NCBI GenBank assembly: GCA_022845895.1
Contig: AP025573.1
Span: 2,824,501-2,888,500 of the forward strand
DNA length: 64,000 nucleotides
Source of the DNA: Lachnospiraceae bacterium
GTDB taxonomy: Bacteria > Bacillota > Clostridia > Lachnospirales > Lachnospiraceae
Direction of reading: 5' to 3'
Shown: piece by piece, positions 34,548 through 41,406 of the stretch
How positions within the stretch are numbered: position 1 is the first letter of the stretch
How the letters are laid out: the number at the start of each line of letters is the position of its first letter
Translations under genes and position numbers: made by a program
Notes under the pieces: generated by a model
What the model was told of the DNA's origin: nothing
The model's input: only the letters and a program-made list of their open reading frames with translations
Databases searched by the model: none

Positions 34548-35128
34548 TTATGCATCGACAGAACTCAAAAGGGTATCCAAGCTAATTATTTTGCAGCCTT
34601 TACTTTCGTAATAAAGCAGCATTTCATCAATCTTCCTTTTATCATAACTTGTGATGCAATCGGATAAGACAGTAACGCCGTACTTTGCTTTACGTAAGTT
34701 GAAGCAGGTCGATTTGACACATGCAGCCGCATCTGCCCCTGCTATGTAGAAATCATCTACTCCATTGTTTAACGTTTTTTCCATAAGCATATCAATAACC
34801 TCCTGTGGTTCCAGCACTTTGACCGAGTCACCAAACCCCAGGAGCATGGAGAGCCACATCCGGTCATTTTCTATCCCGCGCGTCACTATAACAAAATCAC
34901 CGTTCTCACGTTCTTCGACAATTTTTCCTTTCATGTATTCCATGATGGGAACCCGGGCCTGTGCTTTACACAAGATTTTGATGGGGATATGCCGGCAATG
35001 GAGAGCGCATCTATATCGCGCACAATCGCCCGGACCGACACCTCAAACCGCTCCGAGAGTTCTTTTGCCGTAACGACATTGCGGTTCAGCAGATACATTG
35101 TAATTCCGATAAGACGGTCAATTTTCAA
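34548..35128 (-). pseudogene. Chimeric remnant: WYL/YafY-type regulator joined to isochorismatase-like hydrolase end
   Basis: From 35128 a good regulator start is read (MKIDRLIGITMYLLN, AKELSERFEVSVRAIVRDID), but it leaves family sequence after DALSIAGI and stops at 34931. A second minus-strand frame (from about 34973) gives the end of a WYL domain (GKIVEERENGDFVIVTRG, LGFGDSVKVLEPQEV). It then passes without a break into the C-terminal third of a cysteine hydrolase (NNGVDDFYIAGADAAACVKS, YGVTVLSDCITS). A functional regulator would need about 200 more residues in the middle. I interpret this as two genes trimmed and joined by deletion. Confidence 0.7.
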
Positions 35129-35192
35129 ATATGGTCACCTCACTCGATATCATTTTTATAGTAGTATAGTTAACTATATTATTTCACTTAAG

Positions 35193-35236
35193 GAAATGGG
35201 GACGGGGTTTTTTTAAAAAACCTCCGTCCCCATTTC
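35193..35236. repeat. Long REP-like hairpin (GGGGACGG type)
   Basis: GAAATGGGGACGG on one side and CCGTCCCCATTTC on the other, with an inner T-run/A-run stem, making a near-perfect hairpin of about 44 bp. The T-rich and A-rich centre lets it serve as a terminator on either strand. It ends the small-protein/acyltransferase side and flanks the decayed regulator. The form resembles dispersed palindromes found in many copies in clostridial genomes. Confidence 0.6.
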
Positions 35237-35252
35237 GTTTTAACCTGTCCCT

Positions 35253-35432
35253 TTAGAAGCTTGCTATATTTTCCACGTAGCTCCGCATTTCTTCCCGGCT
35301 TTTGACTTGTCTGGCGCCTTCTACGATCTTATCCTGCTTTGCTTTCGGCATAGACGCAAATTCGTTCAGGATATCCGAATGCTGCGCCAGCTCCATCGTA
35401 AAACCGATAGGAAGTTCGCTGTTATCTATCAT
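35253..35432 (-). CDS. Small conserved-type protein of 59 residues
   Basis: The sequence begins MIDNSELPIGFTMELAQHSD and ends SREEMRSYVENIASF, predicted to be soluble, helical and charged. The start ATG 35432 has GAGGTG eight bases upstream. I recognise the general form (PIGFTMxLA followed by xFASM) as a small protein of unknown function seen in Lachnospiraceae, but no activity is known to me. It lies 42 bp downstream of the acyltransferase gene on the same strand and ahead of the REP-like terminator, so it is probably the last gene of that operon. Confidence 0.65.
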   Translation of the reverse strand: MIDNSELPIGFTMELAQHSDILNEFASMPKAKQDKIVEGARQVKSREEMRSYVENIASF

Positions 35433-35474
35433 CGTGACATCACCTCATGCTTAGTATGCCAGTATGGACGGTCT

Positions 35475-37295
35475 CTATACATGAAATTTTTTCTGCATTT
35501 CTTCTTTAAACTCACGACCTTTGAATATGATGAGCGCCAGCAGGAACAGGAAACTTAAGCCGGCGCAGAGAACTGCCGGCGCCGTTATGGTTATCACTTT
35601 TGTAAGCAGCAGTATGAATGGCACGAGTATGCTGTATGCAGACGCCATCACATAATATATCATATATTCCCTTGCAGTGTGGGACTGAAGTCTGGATATG
35701 ATGAGCATGGACAGTTCAATAATCACGCACACGGAAGGCAGCACAAAGTTCACCGACCACTTATGCCAGCCGGTGAATGCATCCCAGACGATACATCCGA
35801 TGCTGACGACCAGCAGCTGCCACATGGCGTTCTTGAGCAGATTATGCCTCTTAAAGAATCCGATTGCCAACGCCAGCCACATACTGAACGCGCCCGCGGC
35901 GACAAACGCTGCCCAGTAGCGTTCCGGAGATATGATGGCATTCAGCATGATTCCCACTACGATTGCCGCGATACAGCAGAAAGAAAAATATTTAAAAAAT
36001 TTCTTTCCTTCGTAATTCAGCTGTACCTCTTCCGGATATGCCGGCTCCTCCACCTTGGTCTGCACCCCGATTTCAGACAGGATCCTGAAGAAGTTCCTCT
36101 GTATGTTAGAACTGTCATAGCGGGATGTAAAGCCGAATGTCAGAGTATCGTTAAACGAGCAGACGCACAATTCTACCTTTGGCGTGCTCGTATATACACC
36201 GAACCTCTCAATATAAGGCTCATATTCCCCAGGCATCTTTACCGCGCTCATATTGGAAAACACAGCGGTAACTTCCTTCTCCGCCAGCTTTGCACCGGCC
36301 CGGATACAACGGTTCTTAATCTCAAGCGGCGCCCATCTCAGCACTTTATGCTTTTCAAAAGCGATTAGTTCATTCATATGTCCGGCAATATGTTCTTTTG
36401 TAAGATAATCGCTGAAATATACTTTTACCTCTTCGAGTATCTCGTCCAGGCTGTCTTTCCCCTCGCCAAACCGATGGCCCGGCTCTATCCACCCGAAAAA
36501 GTTCAGCATGGATTCCGACGGAAAGAACTTACGCAGGTTTACAGGCACCATCAGTACGACCGGCCTCTTCTCCTGTACTTTCGTCATCTCCTCATGGATA
36601 GCGCACATGAGTACGGCAGTCATAAGCACAGTCATCGATACGCCCTTTTCTCGCGATACGGCAAGAAGCTCTTTGACTGAGACAGTCCCTTCCGTCACCT
36701 GAAGCTCACCGTACTCTTTCTTCATCATCTTAATTTGATACGCTCGGATCTTCTTCTTTTTCTTCCGTTTGACATCCGGGGAATAATACTTGGAAAAGCT
36801 GTCATTCTCCTGGTCTTGCACGGTCGGCCCGTCACCGGCGAGCTCCACCTCGGCAAGACCTTCTTCTCTATGCGACAGGCAGAGGTAGTTCTTCACAAGC
36901 TCCTTCAGGAATTCTGTTGCTCCTGTACCATCCGTCAGTGCATGGAACACCTCGAAATTAATACGCTTTTCAAAATATGTCACCTCAAAAAGAAGCGCCT
37001 TTTTATCACGTACATAGAGGCTGCTGCACGGCTCTTTGTATTCTTCCCGGACCACAGGCCTCAGCTCGCTCTTTTCCAGATAATGCCAGAACAGGCCTTT
37101 CCTCATGACAGACAGAAAGACCGGATACTTCTTTATCGTCCGGTTCAATGCTTCCTGCAGAATATCTCCGTCAATATACTCTTTTAATACACAGTAGAAC
37201 CGGAATACCCGCGTGTCTTTTGCATTGCTTGTGGCTGAAAACAACTTTGCAGCATTGTCCAGGTTCCTCCAATAAGCTCTCTTCTGCTGGAACAC
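35475..37295 (-). CDS. Condensation-fold acyltransferase with C-terminal membrane domain
   Basis: 606 residues. The first 430 have the fold pattern of condensation-domain/alcohol acyltransferases: FHALTDG (His 118, Asp 122, corresponding to the second His and Asp of HHxxxDG), VPVNLRKFFPSESMLNFFG and the late LCVCSFNDTLTFGFTSR. From about residue 425 there are five to six hydrophobic helices (FFKYFSFCCIAAIVVGIML onward), the kind of tail seen in DUF6320-type proteins. It would transfer an acyl group to an alcohol or amine at the membrane; donor and acceptor are unknown. The gene starts 3 bp after the esterase stop, so the two probably act together. Confidence 0.75.
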   Translation of the reverse strand: MFQQKRAYWRNLDNAAKLFSATSNAKDTRVFRFYCVLKEYIDGDILQEALNRTIKKYPVFLSVMRKGLFWHYLEKSELRPVVREEYKEPCSSLYVRDKKALLFEVTYFEKRINFEVFHALTDGTGATEFLKELVKNYLCLSHREEGLAEVELAGDGPTVQDQENDSFSKYYSPDVKRKKKKKIRAYQIKMMKKEYGELQVTEGTVSVKELLAVSREKGVSMTVLMTAVLMCAIHEEMTKVQEKRPVVLMVPVNLRKFFPSESMLNFFGWIEPGHRFGEGKDSLDEILEEVKVYFSDYLTKEHIAGHMNELIAFEKHKVLRWAPLEIKNRCIRAGAKLAEKEVTAVFSNMSAVKMPGEYEPYIERFGVYTSTPKVELCVCSFNDTLTFGFTSRYDSSNIQRNFFRILSEIGVQTKVEEPAYPEEVQLNYEGKKFFKYFSFCCIAAIVVGIMLNAIISPERYWAAFVAAGAFSMWLALAIGFFKRHNLLKNAMWQLLVVSIGCIVWDAFTGWHKWSVNFVLPSVCVIIELSMLIISRLQSHTAREYMIYYVMASAYSILVPFILLLTKVITITAPAVLCAGLSFLFLLALIIFKGREFKEEMQKKFHV

Positions 37296-37298
37296 TCT

Positions 37299-38216
37299 CT
37301 AGTCCTCCCTCAAAAAATTATTAATCAGTTCAAAACTTTCCTGTACATGGTAATATTTGATTCCCAGCGCAAAATAACCATGCAGCGCATCCTTTATCCG
37401 GTGTATCTCGACCTCATTGCCCGCCTTTCTCAGTCGATGGCCATATTCCTCCCCCTCGTCCCGGAGAGGATCGTATTCCGCTGTCAGCACGAGCGTCTTC
37501 GGCTGGCTGCTGTAATCCGTCTCCATCAGAGGCGCAAGATATTTATTCTTCTTGTCTTCCTCACATGACGCATATAGGTCTATATAGTCCCGCATCTTTC
37601 CCGCCGTCAGAAGATAGTCTGTCCCGTTTTCCCTGACAGATTCAAACGGCGAACTGGTACTGTAATCCCAGTTGACCGCAGGATATATGAGAATCTGCTT
37701 TTTCGGAAGAAACACCCCTTTGTCCCTGGCCATGAGTGACACGGCTGCCGCCAGATTTCCGCCTGCACTGTCCCCGATAATCGTAATCTGTTCCGGGTCC
37801 ACATTCAGGATAAACCGCTTCGTAAATATAGCCTCCGCCACCGCATAGCAGTCATTCAGCCCGGTCGGGAACTTGTGTTCCGGTGCCAGCCGATAATCCA
37901 CTGACACGACGATATGATTCGTGTCAGCTGCCATACGCGCACAGATACGTTCATAGTTGTCAATGCTCTCGGTCACCCATCCTCCACCGTGAAAGAACAG
38001 AAGCACCGGAAGACCGTCCACCACCTTCTCCTTTGGCAGATAGATACGAACCGGAATCTCATGCTCTTCATTGTATATCTTATAGTCAATCGTCTTGTGG
38101 AATATCCGCATCGGATCAATGGCTTTCAAATTAGCCAGATTCCTTGACGCCTCTACCTCGATGCCGTCAAAAGACAGCGCCTTCAAGACCCTTCTCATCG
38201 ATTTGTTAATTGTCAT
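37299..38216 (-). CDS. Alpha/beta hydrolase, hormone-sensitive-lipase family esterase
   Basis: 305 residues. The oxyanion-hole motif is FFHGGGW (76-79), the nucleophile is Ser 150 in GDSAGGNLA, the acid is Asp in EYDPLRDEG and the base is His in DALHGYF, so the catalytic triad is complete. There is no signal peptide, so it is cytoplasmic. Members hydrolyse short acyl esters. With the acyltransferase gene 3 bp downstream, it may remove or edit the same acyl group, but the substrate is not known. A perfect hairpin (38232-38279) separates it from the adenine deaminase gene upstream. Confidence 0.88.
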   Translation of the reverse strand: MTINKSMRRVLKALSFDGIEVEASRNLANLKAIDPMRIFHKTIDYKIYNEEHEIPVRIYLPKEKVVDGLPVLLFFHGGGWVTESIDNYERICARMAADTNHIVVSVDYRLAPEHKFPTGLNDCYAVAEAIFTKRFILNVDPEQITIIGDSAGGNLAAAVSLMARDKGVFLPKKQILIYPAVNWDYSTSSPFESVRENGTDYLLTAGKMRDYIDLYASCEEDKKNKYLAPLMETDYSSQPKTLVLTAEYDPLRDEGEEYGHRLRKAGNEVEIHRIKDALHGYFALGIKYYHVQESFELINNFLRED

Positions 38217-38231
38217 ACAATTTCCTCATTT

Positions 38232-38279
38232 TTCAAAGGGGTCAGACCCCTGTATGCACAGGGGTCTGACCCCTTTGAA
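38232..38279. repeat. Perfect 22-bp-arm hairpin with GGGGTCAGACCCC core
   Basis: Two perfect 22-bp arms (38232-38253 and 38258-38279) around a four-base loop; each arm contains AGGGGTCAGACCCCT. A second element with the same core lies at 54210-54253. It starts one base after the adenine deaminase stop codon, so it probably ends that mRNA or separates it from the esterase gene. Confidence 0.8.
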
Positions 38280-38280
38280 T

Positions 38281-39978
38281 TTATTCACACAATTTGAACT
38301 CTTTTACATTGAATAGTCCTCTCGGCGTAATGCGAAGTTCGGGGATTACGGGGAGAGCCATGAACGATAACGTGATGAACGGGTCCATGGTCTCCGGCAC
38401 TCCCATCTCGTGTGCCTTTCTTATCATTTTCTTTAATGTCTTATCTACGTCATCATAGCCGGCATCGCTCATAAGTCCCATAATGGGGAGCGCAAGCGTC
38501 TCGTATACTCTACCTTTTTCTATGACAGTGTACCCGCCCTGGGTACGTATCAGTTCCTTCACCGCCAACTCCATATCTGTATCGTTATCTCCGATTACGA
38601 TGATGTTGTGGGAATCATGCGACACGCTGGATGCCACTGCACCGCCGCTTAAGCTGAAGCCTGCCACAACGCCTACGCCCGTCTTACCGGTACCCTTATG
38701 CCGTTCTACAACTGCAATTTTATTATATTCATTGTCTGCTGTAAACTCTTTTTTACCCGGGATGTCACATACGACATCTTTCGTGACTATCTGCCCTTCC
38801 TGCATCTGGATTACGTGGAGGGGGCCCTCCGGTTTCAACAGCTTTAGGCTGTCTCTGGAAAACGTATCCAGATGCACCGTATGCTTGAGTTCTTCCGGGC
38901 ACTGCAAGACACCCGGCTCTGCACCGGCATCAAGTTTGATTCCCCTGTGGTATACGTCCAGAATATTCATTTCCTCCAGATTGTCGAACACGATCATATC
39001 CGCCTGATACCCCGGCGCAAGAGCGCCGAGATGATGAAGCCCGTAGCATCCCGCCGCATTGACCGTAGCCATCTGAATGGCGCTGACGGCAGGGATTCCA
39101 AGGGATATGGCCTTCTTGACATTATAGTTGATATGTCCGTCTCTCTGTATATCTTCTATATGTTTGTCATCGGTGCAGAAGCAGAATCCTTCCGTGCGGG
39201 TGCCATGTTCCACCATCCCTGTAACGATGGCATCCAGATTTCTGGCCGCGCTGCCTTCCCGGATGAGTATCGTCATGCCCAGACGGCGTTCCTTCATGGC
39301 ATATTCATAATCGATGCACTCATGGTCCGTACCGATTCCCGCCATAGCATACGCCTGCATCTCGTCATCTCCGAGCCCAGGCGCATGGCCGTCAAGCGTC
39401 CTGCCTTCAAACAGCGCAAGCTTCTCATGCATTCCGGCATCCCCGTCAACGACGGACACGTAATCCATCACCTCGCCAAGTCCAAGCACCCTCGGGTGCT
39501 CAAGATACGTCTTCATCTTTTCTGCCGTAAAATCACATCCATTGTCGTCCACAAAAGTAGAGGGCACACAGGACGGCATCATGACATATACGTTCGCCGG
39601 CACCTTCTCCGTCTGCCCAAGGATATAGTCGATACCGGCGGCTCCGGCTACATTGGCCGATTCATGGGGATCCACGATAAACGTCGTCGTCCCGCACTTT
39701 GCCGCCTGCACTATGAGCTCTGACGGTGTCACAAGCGTGGATTCCAGATGGAGATGGCTGTCGATAAAACCAGGGCAGAGATACTTTCCATCAAGGTCTT
39801 CTTCCAGAAGCCCTTCATAAGACCCGATACCCGCAATCCTGCCGTCCGAAACCGCCACATCAGCCTTAAGAATCTCTCCCGTAAATACATTCACTACATT
39901 TGCATTCTTCAGTACAAGCTCTGCCTTTTCCCGGTGCCTGGCCACCTCGGCGCACCGCCGGTAATCTTTCCGTTCCAT
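38281..39978 (-). CDS. ade: Adenine deaminase
   Basis: 565 residues, typical for the bacterial Ade family. Metal-binding motifs are CPGFIDSHLHLEST and VDPHESANV, with FCFCTDDKHIEDI further on; the C-terminal domain has SLSGGAVASSVSHDSHN. It converts adenine to hypoxanthine and ammonia in the cytoplasm, using Mn or Fe. It lies on the same strand as, and just beyond, the leftward purine operon, and would channel adenine toward the xanthine pathway encoded there. It has its own flanking hairpin downstream and is 33 bp after the DUF975 gene. Confidence 0.93.
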   Translation of the reverse strand: MERKDYRRCAEVARHREKAELVLKNANVVNVFTGEILKADVAVSDGRIAGIGSYEGLLEEDLDGKYLCPGFIDSHLHLESTLVTPSELIVQAAKCGTTTFIVDPHESANVAGAAGIDYILGQTEKVPANVYVMMPSCVPSTFVDDNGCDFTAEKMKTYLEHPRVLGLGEVMDYVSVVDGDAGMHEKLALFEGRTLDGHAPGLGDDEMQAYAMAGIGTDHECIDYEYAMKERRLGMTILIREGSAARNLDAIVTGMVEHGTRTEGFCFCTDDKHIEDIQRDGHINYNVKKAISLGIPAVSAIQMATVNAAGCYGLHHLGALAPGYQADMIVFDNLEEMNILDVYHRGIKLDAGAEPGVLQCPEELKHTVHLDTFSRDSLKLLKPEGPLHVIQMQEGQIVTKDVVCDIPGKKEFTADNEYNKIAVVERHKGTGKTGVGVVAGFSLSGGAVASSVSHDSHNIIVIGDNDTDMELAVKELIRTQGGYTVIEKGRVYETLALPIMGLMSDAGYDDVDKTLKKMIRKAHEMGVPETMDPFITLSFMALPVIPELRITPRGLFNVKEFKLCE

Positions 39979-40011
39979 AACGCTGCCCCCTTCGTATATG
40001 TTCTTATTATG

Positions 40012-40764
40012 CTACCTGATATAACCTTCCGCGTAAGCCTTTGCGCGGTTGAAAGAATACATCTCCGCAAATGACGCCTCTACATATGGCATGACATAGA
40101 ATATGTTTACAATGCCGCAGGTAATCCCGCCCAGCAGATACCAGCCGATAAAAGACAGGTCCATTATAAATGTCTCCAGTTTCTGCCCAGTCATCATGCG
40201 TTTGCTGATTGCAAATGCTTCCTTATAGCTCATGCCCGGATTCTCAGAAAGGATATAAGGAATCATACGATATTCATAAGATTTAATAATTCCAGGCACG
40301 ATCAGCAGCAATGCCCACAGGAATATAAATAAATCTCTCAAAAACATAGTGAGCACGATATTGCCATAATGTCCGGATCTAAAACCATCCAGTACCGCTC
40401 CCACGCCGACACGCTCCGTCTGATTGCGGACAAAGAATCTCTTTCCGCCGACTTCCAGCACATTTCCAACAAATATCATAAGCAGCGTACCAAGCAGCGC
40501 CAGCATGATCGCCACAGCCCCCAGAATCGCTCCGAACGCAGGCCATCCAAAAGAGAACGAGTCCGTATAGGCCGAACCATTCCATAAGTCTGAACTGTCG
40601 CTGTAGTATGTCGTCTGGCGCAAAGATGCCGTGCTCCGGCTCGCACCTCCCGAATTCATCACCATAGATATGACTGACATGAGAAATGCCACCCCGACAC
40701 ACGGCCAGTAATTATGTTGAAATGCCTGCTTTCCCCGCATTTTAAGTTCCACTCTGTTCCACAT
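40012..40764 (-). CDS. DUF975-family integral membrane protein
   Basis: 250 residues. It starts with the family phrase MRGKQAFQHNYW and has four to five membrane segments (about 21-35, 75-98, 135-158, 195-220). The conserved PGIIKSYEYRMIPYILSENP and ISKRMMTGQKLETF lie between the last two. Function is unknown; members are common in Firmicutes. The start ATG 40764 follows a purine-rich stretch. It sits between the purine operon's terminator (40845-40878) and ade, and may be cotranscribed with ade. Confidence 0.85.
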   Translation of the reverse strand: MWNRVELKMRGKQAFQHNYWPCVGVAFLMSVISMVMNSGGASRSTASLRQTTYYSDSSDLWNGSAYTDSFSFGWPAFGAILGAVAIMLALLGTLLMIFVGNVLEVGGKRFFVRNQTERVGVGAVLDGFRSGHYGNIVLTMFLRDLFIFLWALLLIVPGIIKSYEYRMIPYILSENPGMSYKEAFAISKRMMTGQKLETFIMDLSFIGWYLLGGITCGIVNIFYVMPYVEASFAEMYSFNRAKAYAEGYIR

Positions 40765-40844
40765 ATTATAGTTTCCTCCTCGTTTATCTATGTTTGCATT
40801 TTATAATATTGAATCCATTATACCCCAGTCTCAGAGCGAAATCT

Positions 40845-40878
40845 ATAAAAGAGCAGAAACTTTACAAAGTTTCTGCTC
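40845..40878 (-). terminator. Rho-independent terminator of the leftward purine operon
   Basis: A perfect 13-bp stem (GAGCAGAAACTTT / AAAGTTTCTGCTC, 40851-40878) with a two-base loop, followed on the minus strand by TTTTATAG. It starts 6 bp past the stop of the flavin reductase remnant. Confidence 0.85.
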
Positions 40879-40884
40879 TCTGTC

Positions 40885-41403
40885 TTAGTCCTCCTGAATA
40901 AAATTAGTCGCAATCTTCGGCTCGTATACCGGCGGCTTCACTCCCGCTTTCCTGCCTGCGTCAATGCACCGCAGCAGCCAGGCCATATTCTCTCCAAGCG
41001 TACGCATCGTCTGCAGCCCCTCTTCATCTTTCCTCACATCTTCGGGCGTAAGCCCATGCACCTGGTTCCAGTACTGTGACGGTACGACCGGCATGCTGCT
41101 GATGGTAAAGTATTTGTTCAGCCTGTCAAAGGCGGCGGAAGCGCCTCCCCTTCTGCACGACACGACAGCCGCTCCCGGCTTGCCGGCCATCGCGCCTTTG
41201 TTCGAGTAGAACAGCCGGTCCAGAAATGCGGTCAGCTGTCCGCTCGGGCCCGCATAATAGACAGGGGAACCGATTACAAGCGCATCCATCCCGCCAAGCC
41301 GCTCCCCAACTTCGTTCACTTGGTCGTTCCAGATACATCTGCCCGAGTCTGCACACTTCCCGCAGGCGATGCATCCGGGGATAGACTCCTTCCCAAACTC
41401 CTT
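40885..41403 (-). pseudogene. 5'-truncated NADPH-dependent FMN reductase (flavodoxin-fold)
   Basis: The readable part contains PGCIACGKCADSGRCIWND, VIGSPVYYAGPSGQLTAFLDR and the flavodoxin-fold C-terminus. About 45 N-terminal residues (the first beta strand and the FMN phosphate loop) are missing. The frame begins directly behind the xdhD stop (TAG followed by TAA, both in this same frame) and has no ATG, GTG or TTG until GTG 41319, which lies beyond the cysteine motif. The deletion of the 5' end therefore abuts xdhD. It is probably non-functional, though translation from 41319 would give a 144-residue fragment. Confidence 0.75.
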
Positions 41404-41406
41404 TTA

